Source of the DNA: JBKBII01 sp046299415
GTDB lineage: Bacteria; Pseudomonadota; Gammaproteobacteria; Ectothiorhodospirales; Ectothiorhodospiraceae
DNA: 64,000 nucleotides
Assembly: GCA_046299415.1 (NCBI GenBank)
Contig: JBKBII010000009.1
Coordinates: 1-64,000, forward strand
Direction: 5' to 3'
Numbering within the stretch: the stretch's first letter is position 1; each line of letters opens with the position of its first letter. Made by a program: the position numbers and the translations under genes. This document shows positions 9,340 through 18,957 of the stretch, in pieces. Below the pieces are notes generated by a model. It had not been told where the DNA came from. It saw only the letters and a program-made list of their open reading frames with translations, and did not search any database.

Positions 9340-10992
9340 CTAGTGATCGCTCGGGTCGAGTACCGTGGGTTTGCCGTCGAGGCTGGGGTTGGTCTCGGGG
9401 TAGTCACGGCTGTAGTGCAGGCCGCGCGACTCATGTCGCGAGAGGGCACTGGTGACGACGAGTTCGGCGACTTGCCCGAGATTGCGCAACTCGATCAAAT
9501 CGGCCGAGATCGGGTGACGCGAGTAAAAGTCGTGAATCTCATCGTTGAGGACGCGGATTCGTCCGGCTGCACGCTCAAGTCGGTTGGTGGTGCGGACAAT
9601 GCCGACGTAATCCCACATAATGCGGCGCAGTTCGTCCCAATCGTGGGAGATCGTGACGTTTTCGCTGGGCGGTGTGACGCGCGAAGCATCCCATGGACGC
9701 ACGCGGTTGCAGGTGCTGCGACCACGGGGGTGGTTTTGGATGTGTTCGGCTGCCGCCCGAGCGTAGACGAGGCATTCGAGCAGTGAGTTGGAGGCCATGC
9801 GGTTGGCACCGTGCAGCCCGGTGTAGGCCACTTCTCCGGCCGCGTACAGTCCGTCGATGTCGGTTTGTCCGTGTTCATCGACGACGACGCCGCCGCATGT
9901 GTAATGGGCGGCCGGGACGATAGGGATGGGTTCGCGTGCGAGGTCGAAGCCGAATTCGCGCACACGCTGAGAAATCATTGGGAAGTGTCGTTCGACAAAT
10001 TCGACGCCGCGGTGCGAGATGTCGAGCAGGACATGTTCGAGGCCGAGGCGCTTCATTTCAGCGTCGATCGCGCGGGCGACGATGTCACGGGGCGCGAGTT
10101 CGGCTCGATCATCGTAGCGCGGCATGAAGCGCTCGCCGTTGGGGAGCTTCAGAAGACCGCCTTCGCCCCGCACGGCTTCCGAGATGAGAAATGATTTTGC
10201 TTTGGGGTGGAACAGGCAGGTGGGGTGGAATTGCATGAATTCCATGTTGGCGATGCGGCAGCCCGCGCGCCAGGCCATTGCAATGCCATCGCCGGTCGCG
10301 CCGTCAGGATTGGAGGAGTACAGGTAGACGCGTGCTGCACCGCCGGTTGCGAGCACGACGATCGGCGCGCGGAGTGCGCGGATGCGGTCATGATCGAGGT
10401 CTAGGACATAAACACCGCAGACCCGCCCACGCCCTGGCTCCTGATCGCGAGCGATAATCAGATCGATGGCAACATGCTGTTCGAGGCGCGTGAGCGGTGT
10501 TCTGGAAAAGGCGTCGGCGAGGGCTTTTTGAACTGCGGCGCCGGTGGCGTCGGCAGCATGGACGACGCGTCGGGCGCTGTGGCCGCCTTCTTGCGTGAGG
10601 TGGAGGTGTGTCCGTCCGCCTTTACGCACGCGAGTGAACGGAACGCCGAGGGACAGTAACCATTCGATGGCTAGGGGGCCGGCTTCGATCGTGCGCCTCA
10701 CGGCGGTTTCGTCGCATAGGCCGGCGCCGGCTTCGAGGGTGTCGGCGACGTGCGCGTCGAAGGAATCTGCGGCGTCGAGAACGGCTGAGATGCCGCCTTG
10801 GGCGTAGCGGGTGCTGCCTTCGTCAAGGCTCGCTTTGCTGACCACGGCGACACGTTGCGTCGCCCCGAGATGAAGCGCGGTGGTCAAGCCGGCGGCACCG
10901 GAGCCGAGAACGATGACGTCGAAGTCTTGTTCTTTGGCGGAGAACTGCGCGGCTTTGCGTGCGACGGCTTGGGATGGGGCTGCGGTGGTCAT
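9340..10992 (-). CDS. nadB: L-aspartate oxidase
   Basis: NadB oxidises L-aspartate to iminoaspartate, the first step of de novo NAD synthesis, using FAD. The N-terminus carries the dinucleotide-binding motif VIVLGSGAAGLTTALHL, then STRYAQGGISAV, GGHSARRVVHAADATG and, later, GANRMASNSLLECLVYARA, all typical of the family. I set the start at Met 10992, preceded by CAGGAGCGAC. The frame is open to 11058, but the extra 22 residues look non-native. The gene is divergent from rpoE, an arrangement also known in other gammaproteobacteria, where nadB lies beside rpoE. Length 550 residues is normal. Confidence 0.96.
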   Translation of the reverse strand: MTTAAPSQAVARKAAQFSAKEQDFDVIVLGSGAAGLTTALHLGATQRVAVVSKASLDEGSTRYAQGGISAVLDAADSFDAHVADTLEAGAGLCDETAVRRTIEAGPLAIEWLLSLGVPFTRVRKGGRTHLHLTQEGGHSARRVVHAADATGAAVQKALADAFSRTPLTRLEQHVAIDLIIARDQEPGRGRVCGVYVLDLDHDRIRALRAPIVVLATGGAARVYLYSSNPDGATGDGIAMAWRAGCRIANMEFMQFHPTCLFHPKAKSFLISEAVRGEGGLLKLPNGERFMPRYDDRAELAPRDIVARAIDAEMKRLGLEHVLLDISHRGVEFVERHFPMISQRVREFGFDLAREPIPIVPAAHYTCGGVVVDEHGQTDIDGLYAAGEVAYTGLHGANRMASNSLLECLVYARAAAEHIQNHPRGRSTCNRVRPWDASRVTPPSENVTISHDWDELRRIMWDYVGIVRTTNRLERAAGRIRVLNDEIHDFYSRHPISADLIELRNLGQVAELVVTSALSRHESRGLHYSRDYPETNPSLDGKPTVLDPSDH

Positions 10993-11234
10993 GTCGCTCC
11001 TGAACGATGTGGGATCGGCATGGGCTGAGCTGCGATGGCCTTTGCGCCGATTGCGCATAATGCCGCGATCAACGCTGATGGCCGTGTTTCGGACGGAATT
11101 ACTGTGGGGTCTAGCGCGCTCAGGGTCGAGCTTTGGCAGGCTTGTAAGTTAGGTGTTCCAATCAGCGGACGTGATGGCGACTGTGCCTGTTGCGCGACCA
11201 AACGACTGTCGGGAAAGACAGGAAAGGACAATGC

Positions 11235-11813
11235 ATGAGCGAAAAGCCAGCCGATGAGGTGCTTGTCGAGCGGGTCCAAAACGGGGATAAGCGCGCGTTT
11301 GATCTGTTGGTGCTGAAGTATCAGCACAAGATTGTTCATCTTGTGGGGCGCTATGTGCACGATCACGCGACGGCTCTGGACGTTGCGCAAGAAGCGTTTA
11401 TCAAGGCCTATCGCGGTATCGAGCGTTTTCGCGGTGACAGCGCGTTTTACACGTGGCTCTACCGGATTGCGATCAATACTGCGAAAAACCATCTCGTGGC
11501 GCAGAAACGCCGCAGTCCCGAGTACGAGGTGGATGCACAGGATGCCGAACAGTACACGGGCGATTCGGCGTTGAAGGAAAACGCAACGCCCGAGCGCGAG
11601 TTGCTGTCGCAGGAGATCCATCAGGCGGTGATCTCGACGATCGAGCAGCTCCCCGAGGATCTTCGTACTGCGATCACGTTGCGAGAACTCGATGGCTTGT
11701 CGTACGAGGAGATCGCGCAAACGATGGACTGTCCGATCGGGACGGTTCGGTCACGTATTTTTCGGGCGCGTGAGGCGATTGACCGGACGTTGCGGCCCTT
11801 GATGATGCGCTGA
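11235..11813 (+). CDS. rpoE: Extracytoplasmic sigma factor RpoE (AlgU-type)
   Basis: RpoE directs RNA polymerase to envelope-stress promoters. The 192-residue chain has sigma region 2 (DVAQEAFIKAYRGIERFRG, then FYTWLYRIAINTAKNHL) and region 4 (LPEDLRTAITLRELDGLSYE, then TVRSRIFRAREAI). ATG 11235 follows GGAAAGGA; an out-of-frame ATG lies four bases earlier. Downstream come an RseA anti-sigma, an RseC protein and a DegP protease, confirming the locus. The anti-sigma gene is 463 bases away instead of adjacent. Confidence 0.97.
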   Translation: MSEKPADEVLVERVQNGDKRAFDLLVLKYQHKIVHLVGRYVHDHATALDVAQEAFIKAYRGIERFRGDSAFYTWLYRIAINTAKNHLVAQKRRSPEYEVDAQDAEQYTGDSALKENATPERELLSQEIHQAVISTIEQLPEDLRTAITLRELDGLSYEEIAQTMDCPIGTVRSRIFRAREAIDRTLRPLMMR

Positions 11814-11923
11814 CAATCGGGCAGGCCGGGATGCGAAGCATGTTTTGCTCGACGCTCAATTTGGGATTCTGCTCTGGCTGGATGCGCGTGTATTCGAACC
11901 TTTCGAAAAAAACGAATCTTCGT

Positions 11924-11944
11924 ATCGGTTTTATCGAAACCGAT
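11924..11944 (+). other. Perfect 8-bp hairpin in rpoE-rseA gap
   Basis: ATCGGTTT (11924-11931), loop TATCG, then AAACCGAT (11937-11944) form a perfect stem-loop about 110 bases after the rpoE stop. The base of the stem abuts the candidate sigma-E -35 element. There is no downstream T-run. It could attenuate or partly terminate rpoE transcripts, or be an operator. Confidence 0.5.
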
Positions 11945-11970
11945 GGAACTTAACGGTCAGGTTTGGTCTA
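11945..11970 (+). promoter_or_regulatory. Candidate sigma-E promoter for rseA
   Basis: GGAACTT at 11945-11951, a 15-base spacer and TCTA at 11967-11970 match the sigma-E (RpoE) consensus of GGAACTT with a TCTGA-like -10. It lies about 310 bases upstream of rseA and points toward it. If real, RpoE would drive its own anti-sigma from a separate promoter. The claim rests on motif match only. Confidence 0.5.
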
Positions 11971-12276
11971 CCTCACTGTAACGCTGCATTTACGAAAACG
12001 TCATCGTCCCGCTTGTGGTTTTTCAGGATTGCTTCAGGTGGAACGCGTTTGAGACGGGAAGATCGCTGCGTCCGTGCGGGTTGGGTCAGGACCGTCACCG
12101 GGAACCGTAGACGAGTTTGATTGTCGGCGGACCAGCGCTGAGCGCAAGGACGTCAGATCAAGCAGTACAGCGATTGACGTTTGGCAAAAAGGGGCGTGCC
12201 CCCCGATCTGGTACGAGGCCACGCAGGGACGCACCGGGCCATTTTTGGCCGTTGCGATGATTGAGAAGAAAACGAT

Positions 12277-13131
12277 ATGAAAAACCATGTAGAACAGTCC
12301 CATGCAGGGGTCTCGTCGGAAAGCTCGGCGGAGAATGGCGATTTGGGCGAGCGCCTTTCGGCGTTGTTGGATTCGGAAACCAACGACTTTGAAACACGGC
12401 GAATGCTCGATGAGTTGACGAGGAGTGCCGACGCGCGTGCCCGGTACTCAGATTTGGCCGCCGTGAGGACGCTGACCCAAGCCGTCTTGGTGCAGGCGTC
12501 TTCATCGAACACTCGCAAGGCGCAGGATGCGAGTGATGGTATCGAGGATTCAGCCGACGCGTCGCGTGCGGGGACCCATGCGGCAAATGCCTGGCGCGAG
12601 CTCGCTGGTTCTGGTTTTGCGGCACGGGTTGCAGCTGCGATCGACGCCGAGCCAACAGCCAATGCGGGTCACGGATCGGGTGCCGCATCTACGCGCGTGA
12701 CGAGCGGTTGGATGACGCGTGTCGCGGGTGGCAGCATTGCGGCGACGGTGGCGATAGTCTCGATTGGGGTGTGGCTGCAGGTTTCGCAGCCCGAAAGCTC
12801 GGCCACACTGGCCGCCATCGATGGGTCAGTGACCGCTAGCAGCACCGAACGCGCCCTTGTGGATGCCCCGGATCTCGGAGCTAGTGATCCGCGTTCCGTT
12901 TTGGCCAACGCGATCGACGGCCAACGTGTAGAAGGCGAAGCGATTCGTTTGTTCGAGCCCGGTTTGTCGCCGTTGCGTACTGGTGGGACGTTTTCTCTGG
13001 CCAGCCCATTTGCGGCACCGCTCGATCGTTCAGTAGGGCGCTTTGTTTTTGGCGATTCGGCCTCGAGTGAGGCGCGCCCCGACGACTCTCTCGCAAACGA
13101 TATTCAGGACCGGAACAATCAAAGCGAGTAA
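12277..13131 (+). CDS. rseA: Anti-sigma-E factor RseA (MucA-type)
   Basis: RseA is a single-pass inner-membrane protein whose cytoplasmic domain sequesters RpoE until it is cleaved under envelope stress. The N-terminal domain shows ERLSALLDSETNDFETRRML and LTRSADARARYSDL, the pattern of the RseA sigma-binding domain. A hydrophobic helix (VAGGSIAATVAIVSIGVWL) near residues 150-168 is the membrane segment; about 115 residues follow in the periplasm. Length 284 is somewhat long because of Ala/Ser-rich linkers. RseB, the usual partner and neighbour, is absent downstream. Confidence 0.92.
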   Translation: MKNHVEQSHAGVSSESSAENGDLGERLSALLDSETNDFETRRMLDELTRSADARARYSDLAAVRTLTQAVLVQASSSNTRKAQDASDGIEDSADASRAGTHAANAWRELAGSGFAARVAAAIDAEPTANAGHGSGAASTRVTSGWMTRVAGGSIAATVAIVSIGVWLQVSQPESSATLAAIDGSVTASSTERALVDAPDLGASDPRSVLANAIDGQRVEGEAIRLFEPGLSPLRTGGTFSLASPFAAPLDRSVGRFVFGDSASSEARPDDSLANDIQDRNNQSE

Positions 13132-13669
13132 CGAACGACGGCGAAGAGATCGACCCCTCTGAGTCAACTTACAGTCCGGGTCGGGACAGGCTGACCGCTT
13201 CGATGATCCGCGTTGGAACGCGCTTCGTCGGGTCGGCCAGCTTTTTTGTATCGAGCGGCTCGGTTTGACGATTTCGAAACTGCCGTCACCAACATTCGAG
13301 AAATCCCGGATTCGGAAAAATTCTATTGGGCCTTCAGTTTATGTGTTTGATCCGAGCTGCTCGATTGGCATCGTAGAGGGGCTGGCGCAGTGGCCGCTTG
13401 ACCAGGCAAGTTCGGTGGATCGGCGATGCTCGGATACTCCGGGACCGGTATGTCCACCGTTGATTGAAGATGGGTTTGAACAATTGATGAGTCGATCGGC
13501 CGAAGAAGCGTCATGGACTTTTGCGATTGCGAGTCTTTGAGATTCGCCAGCGTTCGGGCAGGGACCTGCGTCTCATCGCTGAGGCAAGGTCGATGATCGA
13601 GGTTGGCTCTCGAGCGATCTCAAATGTTTTGGGCTTTCGGCTGATTCGTGGACGGCGTGGTGTGCGGCA
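13132..13669 (+). other. Intergenic region where rseB would be expected
   Basis: These 538 bases separate rseA and rseC. I looked for an RseB remnant in all frames and found none. The 91-codon frame at 13265-13540 has no signal peptide or RseB-like sequence. No terminator or RNA gene was recognised. Confidence 0.5.
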
Positions 13670-14182
13670 ATGCATCAAGGTGAAGAGTCGCTGGTCTGGG
13701 CGCGGGTGATTGCGGTTGACACCGTCGGCATCGAGACGGTGCTGTGGGTCGAGCCCGAGCGACGCGGCGCCTGCGATGGGTGTTCGGCGCAGCCCGCCTG
13801 TGGGGTCGGCTTGCTTGATCGGTGGTTCAGCCGGCACCCGCGGCGGTTCCGTGCACTCGACGCTCGCAAGATTGCGCGAGTGGGTGATCGTGTGGCGTTG
13901 AGTGTTGCCGGCGAAGCACTCGTTTCAGCGGCACTACTGACATATCTCCTGCCGCTGGTCGCTCTGATTCTTGCAGCGATCGTTGGCTCGCAGGTCCTGG
14001 GGCCTTGGCTGGCCGGTGTGACTGGGGTGTCGATGTCGGCGTCCCACGAAATCGCGGGCGTCGTTTTTGCGTTTCTCGGATTTTTCGGTGCGCTGATTTT
14101 GGGTCGCTGGATCGGTCGCGGGCGCCTCGCCGGGGCCTTGCCGGTTGTCGTGGCGAGGCGCGAGAATCGAGCGGGTTTATAG
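13670..14182 (+). CDS. rseC: RseC/MucC family membrane protein
   Basis: This 170-residue protein belongs to the RseC/MucC family, associated with sigma-E regulation and with reduction of SoxR. The N-terminal part has clustered cysteines (CDGCSAQPACGVG), and two membrane helices follow (LLTYLLPLVALILAAIVGS and AGVVFAFLGFFGALILG). This Cys cluster plus two-helix layout is the family hallmark. The ATG start has no strong ribosome-binding site. It lies between rseA and degP as in other sigma-E loci. Confidence 0.88.
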   Translation: MHQGEESLVWARVIAVDTVGIETVLWVEPERRGACDGCSAQPACGVGLLDRWFSRHPRRFRALDARKIARVGDRVALSVAGEALVSAALLTYLLPLVALILAAIVGSQVLGPWLAGVTGVSMSASHEIAGVVFAFLGFFGALILGRWIGRGRLAGALPVVVARRENRAGL

Positions 14183-14556
14183 CCGCGTCGCGCGAGTTTG
14201 GTCCCGAGGGGCGTCGTGTCGCTCAATGCCATGGGTGATCCTCTGCGACGCGGGCTTGGTTTTGCGTCCGATCGTGAAGCTTGCTTGATGTCCTGTTCGG
14301 TTGACGCTGCTCGAATGAGCGCGCCGTGTCGTCCGTAAAATCAGGCTTCTCGCGCGAGCGAGCGGGAACCTATTTCAAACAATCTGGCCACAGAACCTGA
14401 CGCTCGGCGGCACGACGGCCGAGTGCTTGATGGCTGGACCGTCACGGGCACGATTGATCGACGCCAAGTGGCGCAGGCATTTGGGCAAAACGGGTTCCGA
14501 CGACTGGTCGTCGGACTGCAGCATTGGACTGCGACGCGACTGAGAAGGTGAATGTG
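14183..14556 (+). other. Intergenic region rseC-degP
   Basis: These 374 bases have no supported gene. An AGAAGGTG ribosome-binding site for degP lies at the right end. No promoter was identified with confidence. Confidence 0.5.
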
Positions 14557-16176
14557 ATGATGTCGAAAGATGTCGACCAAGAACAATTCAAGCGCTTGGA
14601 ACCAAAGCGCAGGGTTCAGCGCTCCTTACCCGCGGACATGATCACCCGTGACCCTTGGGGTCGTCGTGCGGCGGCTGAGCGAACGGGACAGGCGCGGATG
14701 AGGGTCGGGCAATTGAACCGCGGTGTCTGGGCAGGCTGGCTGGCCGCGAGCCTGGTGATCGCTATGTTTGCGTTGATGTGGCCAGCGCCGGGCTCCGCAG
14801 AGGTGCGTGGTTTGCCCGACTTCACACCGCTCGCGCGCGATCTGAGCCCATCAGTTGTCAACATTTCATCCGCTCGCGTGGCGAGTCAGGCGCGGTCATC
14901 GCGGAGTTTGCCGGAGGTGCCAGGTCTGCCAGAGGGCTCATTGAACGAGTTGTTCGAGCGTTTCTTCGGCGAGGGGATGCCTTCGATTCCTGAACACGGG
15001 AGGCCGGGGGCGCCCGGTCGCAACTCGCTCGGGTCGGGGTTTGTCTATCGCGACGACGGTTACATTGTGACCAACAATCACGTCGTCGACGGGGCTGACC
15101 GTGTCACGGTGACGTTCTCTGATCGGCGGGTTTTCGAGGCCGAGGTGGTTGGCACCGATGTCCAATCCGATTTGGCGCTACTGAAAATCGACGCAACGGG
15201 GCTGCCGGCGCTGCGCCTCGGCTCGAGCGACGAGCTGCAGGTTGGCGAGTGGGTGCTCGCGATCGGTTCGCCTTTCGGTTTCGATTTGTCGGTCACCGCT
15301 GGAATCGTCTCGGCCAAGGGTCGCAGCTTGCCGAACGAAAACTATGTGCCGTTCATCCAGACCGACGTTGCAATCAATCCTGGAAACTCAGGCGGGCCGC
15401 TGTTCAACTTGAAAGGTGAGGTCGTCGGCGTCAACAGTCAGATCTACAGCCGTACCGGCGGCTTCATGGGTCTGTCGTTTGCGATTCCGGTCGAAATGGT
15501 GCGGGATGTGGTCGAGCAACTGCGGACGACGGGTACGGTTCAACGCGGCTGGCTGGGCGTTTTGATACAGGAAGTTGACCGCGAGCTCGCAGATGGTTTT
15601 GGTATGGACTTCCCGACCGGTGCTCTCGTAGCCCAGGTACAGCCAAACTCACCCGCTGCAGCGGCAGGTTTTCAGCCGGGCGACGTCATTCTGTCGTTCA
15701 ACGAAATGACTATTTCGCGTTCGGGAGCGTTGCCTCCGATCGTCGGCAGCACACCAGTGGGTGAGCGGGTGCCGGTGCGAATTTTGCGCGGAGGTCGTGA
15801 GCAGACTCTGCAGGTTGTGATCGAGCCGCTGCCCGAAGAAATGGCTGCTCTCGATCGCTCTAGTCCGCAGTCGTCTCGCGAGGCGCCGACAACGGGTTCC
15901 GAGGCTTTGGGGATGCGGCTCGAGTCGCTGTCCACAGAAGACGCAGCTGCGTTGTCTCTCGATGAAGGTGCACTGCGCATTACCGAGGTCACGGGTGAAC
16001 CTGCTCGCTCGGCGGGGTTGCGTTCGGGCGACGTGATTGTGCGGATCGCCAATCAACGAACCACATCGGTGTCTGAATTGCAGGGTCTGTTGTCAGGGCT
16101 TGAATCTGGACGGTCCGTGCCGATCCTGATTCATCGTAACGGTAGCCCGCGTTTCCTGGCGATTCGGATCCCTTGA
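14557..16176 (+). CDS. degP: Periplasmic serine protease DegP/MucD
   Basis: This Do-family protease degrades or refolds damaged periplasmic proteins. Counting from 14557, the catalytic triad is His175 (TNNHVVDG), Asp205 (SDLALLKID) and Ser278 (NPGNSGGPLF). Two PDZ domains follow (GWLGVLIQEV to about residue 410, and ALRITEVTGEPARSAGL at the C-terminus). A signal peptide ending PAPGSA lies near residues 60-81, which leaves a 47-residue charged segment ahead of it. Met 14698 would give a textbook signal peptide, while 14557 has the better ribosome-binding site (AGAAGGTG). The start is therefore open. Placement after rpoE-rseA-rseC matches mucD of pseudomonads. Confidence 0.95.
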   Translation: MMSKDVDQEQFKRLEPKRRVQRSLPADMITRDPWGRRAAAERTGQARMRVGQLNRGVWAGWLAASLVIAMFALMWPAPGSAEVRGLPDFTPLARDLSPSVVNISSARVASQARSSRSLPEVPGLPEGSLNELFERFFGEGMPSIPEHGRPGAPGRNSLGSGFVYRDDGYIVTNNHVVDGADRVTVTFSDRRVFEAEVVGTDVQSDLALLKIDATGLPALRLGSSDELQVGEWVLAIGSPFGFDLSVTAGIVSAKGRSLPNENYVPFIQTDVAINPGNSGGPLFNLKGEVVGVNSQIYSRTGGFMGLSFAIPVEMVRDVVEQLRTTGTVQRGWLGVLIQEVDRELADGFGMDFPTGALVAQVQPNSPAAAAGFQPGDVILSFNEMTISRSGALPPIVGSTPVGERVPVRILRGGREQTLQVVIEPLPEEMAALDRSSPQSSREAPTTGSEALGMRLESLSTEDAAALSLDEGALRITEVTGEPARSAGLRSGDVIVRIANQRTTSVSELQGLLSGLESGRSVPILIHRNGSPRFLAIRIP

Positions 16177-16490
16177 TCTGTTGGTGAAAGGCGCGGGCCC
16201 ACGCTATTGGGTGGCTACGTCGCTTTGGCCTGACTTGGAAACCGGCTCTGGTTGATTAAGGTCGCCTGAGCCGAGTTCTGCAACTCTCGAGCCTAGGGAT
16301 CACGTCGCGGATCGACGTGGTCCCGTCTTTTGTTGAGGGGTCGATTTGTGTGCGATTTGCGCTTGGGATGTGGGTCGACGGGGTTTCCGTCGGCCACGGT
16401 TTTGGTCCGAGACGGTCTGCGGCGACTGATGTCTCGCGGGAGCGCCCGGTCCCAAGATCATGCAGGGCAAAGAGATTGAGCGAGACCGAC
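16177..16490 (+). other. Intergenic region degP-glutaredoxin-like gene
   Basis: The glutaredoxin frame is open back to 16317, but that extension has no family resemblance, so I treat these 314 bases as non-coding. No terminator with a T-run follows degP. Confidence 0.45.
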
Positions 16491-16829
16491 ATGATTTGCA
16501 GTAAGAAAGCTGCTGATGTCGGTGGAAGCACCGCGCCATCGGTGCGGGTGTACCATCGCGATGGGTGTTTTCTTTGCGACGAGTTGCTCGAGGCCGTTGC
16601 GACGTTCCTCGACCGGTATACTTTCCGGCTCGAGACCATCGATATCGATGAGGATCCGGCATTGTTGGCGCGTTTCAACGCCAAGGTTCCGGTCGTTGAA
16701 GTCGATGGAGACATTCTTTGCTGTCATCGGTTGGATGTCGGTGCTTTCGACGAGGCGTTGCGCGATGCGCAGAAACTCGTGGAGGCCGGCTTCGTTCCGC
16801 ATTACGGCCCTGAACCGGCTCCTTCATGA
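16491..16829 (+). CDS. Glutaredoxin-like thioredoxin-fold protein
   Basis: This 112-residue protein has VRVYHRDGCFLCDELLEAV with a CxxC pair (CFLC) at the start of a thioredoxin fold, then FRLETIDIDEDPALLARFN and the cis-proline segment KVPVVEVDGD. This is the pattern of the small glutaredoxin-like (DUF836) family, whose members are probably thiol-disulfide enzymes. I chose Met 16491 because the upstream 58 codons of the frame lack any conserved feature. Its TGA overlaps the lepA ATG (ATGA), which implies translational coupling. Confidence 0.8.
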   Translation: MICSKKAADVGGSTAPSVRVYHRDGCFLCDELLEAVATFLDRYTFRLETIDIDEDPALLARFNAKVPVVEVDGDILCCHRLDVGAFDEALRDAQKLVEAGFVPHYGPEPAPS

Positions 16830-18628
16830 CCGATCCACGTCTGACCCGAAATTTTTCGATCATCGCTCACATCGATCACGGCAAGTCTACGCTTGCCGAT
16901 CGTCTGATCCAGATCTGTGGTGGCCTTTCCGAGCGTGAAATGCAGGAACAGATCCTGGATTCAATGGATTTGGAGCGTGAGCGCGGGATCACGATAAAGG
17001 CGCAGAGTGTTTCGCTGTATTACGACGCGAAGGACGGTCAGCGCTATCAACTAAACTTTATTGATACGCCGGGGCACGTCGATTTCTCGTACGAAGTGTC
17101 GCGATCACTGTCAGCCTGCGAGGGTGCGTTGCTCGTAGTTGATGCCTCGCAGGGTGTCGAGGCGCAGTCTGTCGCTAACTGTTACACGGCGATCGAGCAG
17201 GATCTCGAGGTGGTACCTGTTCTGAACAAGATCGATTTGCCTGCAGCTGATCCGGATCGGGTGGCTGAGGAAATCGAGGACGTAATTGGCATCGAAGCGC
17301 GCAGCGCGGTGCGGGTTTCGGCGAAGACGGGTGAGGGTGTGTCCGATTTGCTCGAGGAGTTGGTGCGGCGCATCCCACCGCCTCAAGGGTCGGTCGACGC
17401 ACCCCTGCAGGCCTTGGTGATCGATTCTTGGTACGACAATTACCTCGGGGTTGTGGCGTTGGTTCGGGTCAAGCAGGGGCGTTTGGCGGCGAAGACCAAG
17501 ATACGGTCGATGGCGCTGGGGCGCGATTACTTGGTCGATCGCGTTGGTTTGTATACGCCGAAACCTTTGGATCGCGATGCGCTTGAGGTCGGCGAAGTCG
17601 GCTACGTAATCGCGACGATCAAGGACATCACCGGTGCAAAGGTCGGCGATACATTTACCGATGCTCACCATCCTGCGGATTCAGCATTGCCGGGCTTCAA
17701 GGAGGTTCAGCCGCGAGTTTTTTCCGGGCTGTATCCGATTTCGGCCGATGATTACAACGACCTTCGCGAGGCGCTCGACAAGCTGAAACTGAACGACGCG
17801 GCGCTGCATTTCGAGCCGGAAACGTCTCAGGCACTCGGCTTCGGTTTTCGGTGCGGGTTTCTTGGGATGCTGCACATGGAGATCGTGCAGGAGCGGCTCG
17901 AGCGCGAATATGATCTCGATTTGATCACGACTGCGCCCACGGTGGTGTACGAGGTCGAGACGACCGATGGAACCGTGCTGAAGGTCCACAATCCGTCCGA
18001 ACTGCCGCCACCGAACAAGATTGCCGAAATTCGTGAGCCGATCATCCTCGCGAATATCCTCGCGCCGCAGGACTATGTGGGCGCGGTGATGACGCTGTGT
18101 ATCGAGAAGCGCGGTGTACAGGCGAAGATGCAGTACATGAGTCGACAGGTGCAGATGGCATACGAGATGCCGATGGCGGAAGTCGTGCTCGATTTTTTCG
18201 ATCGTTTGAAGTCAGCGACTAAGGGCTATGCGTCGTTCGATTACCAGCCGCTGCGCTTTCAGGCTGCGCCTCTGGTACGTGTCGATGTGCTGATTAACGG
18301 CGAGCGCGTCGATGCGCTGTCGCTGATTGTTCACCGCGATCAGGCGGAGCGCAAAGGCCGTGAATTGACCGAGCGGATGGCTGACTTGATACCGCGCCAA
18401 ATGTTCGAGGTCGCGATTCAGGCTGCCATAGGTGCGAAGATCATCGCCCGGTCATCGGTTAAGGCGCTGCGCAAGAATGTTTTGGCGAAGTGCTATGGCG
18501 GTGACGTTTCGCGCAAACGCAAGCTGTTGGAAAAGCAGAAAGCGGGTAAAAAACGTATGAAGTCGATTGGTCGCGTCGATGTGCCTCAGGAGGCGTTTCT
18601 TGCGGTCCTGTCGTCCGATGATGGATGA
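16826..18628 (+). CDS. lepA: Elongation factor 4 (LepA)
   Basis: LepA is a ribosome-bound GTPase that acts in initiation or back-translocation. All G motifs are present: AHIDHGKSTLADRL (P-loop), ERGITIKAQSV (switch I), DTPGHVDF (G3) and NKIDLPAAD (G4). The C-terminus (YGGDVSRKRKLLEKQKAGKK) is the family's characteristic tail. At 600 residues it is the standard length. The ATG overlaps the preceding stop by four bases. Confidence 0.98.
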   Translation: MTDPRLTRNFSIIAHIDHGKSTLADRLIQICGGLSEREMQEQILDSMDLERERGITIKAQSVSLYYDAKDGQRYQLNFIDTPGHVDFSYEVSRSLSACEGALLVVDASQGVEAQSVANCYTAIEQDLEVVPVLNKIDLPAADPDRVAEEIEDVIGIEARSAVRVSAKTGEGVSDLLEELVRRIPPPQGSVDAPLQALVIDSWYDNYLGVVALVRVKQGRLAAKTKIRSMALGRDYLVDRVGLYTPKPLDRDALEVGEVGYVIATIKDITGAKVGDTFTDAHHPADSALPGFKEVQPRVFSGLYPISADDYNDLREALDKLKLNDAALHFEPETSQALGFGFRCGFLGMLHMEIVQERLEREYDLDLITTAPTVVYEVETTDGTVLKVHNPSELPPPNKIAEIREPIILANILAPQDYVGAVMTLCIEKRGVQAKMQYMSRQVQMAYEMPMAEVVLDFFDRLKSATKGYASFDYQPLRFQAAPLVRVDVLINGERVDALSLIVHRDQAERKGRELTERMADLIPRQMFEVAIQAAIGAKIIARSSVKALRKNVLAKCYGGDVSRKRKLLEKQKAGKKRMKSIGRVDVPQEAFLAVLSSDDG

Positions 18629-18957
18629 GAGGTCGAAGGGTGCCTTGATCGGTCACAATGTGGAGACGATGCTCGCGCGCCCTAGGTGTGAGGTGTGGTT
18701 GATCCGGCCGTCCACCGAGGTCATTGCGTGGGTGGGGTTTGGAAAAGGTCCGAGAGGTTCGGGCCGGACTTGTAAGGCCGATCGGATAAAATCACGCGGG
18801 TCGGGTAAGTTTTCTCATGTTCCATCGGCTGATGGTCGCTGGAGCCTTTCGGTTCACGCTCGTGCCAAGAAGCTCCGAAGGTCTTTAGGGTCTCTTGGCG
18901 CAGGATGCAGACATTTATGGGGACGTCACGTCGCCATGCAAAACGCTCGGGGGATCT
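18629..18957 (+). other. Intergenic region lepA-lepB
   Basis: In most relatives lepB follows lepA almost directly; here 329 bases intervene. A GATAAAAT element near 18784 could be a -10, but no convincing -35 pairs with it. No gene or terminator is seen. Confidence 0.4.

Larger units (their letters stand above)
11814..12276 (+). other. Intergenic region rpoE-rseA
   Basis: These 463 bases contain the hairpin and candidate sigma-E promoter listed separately. The part around 11.9 kb is visibly AT-richer than its surroundings, with runs of A. No coding frame is supported. Confidence 0.55.

Noticed and set aside
13265..13540. Remnant of rseB
   Set aside because: The frame lacks a signal peptide and any RseB-like segment; other frames were no better.
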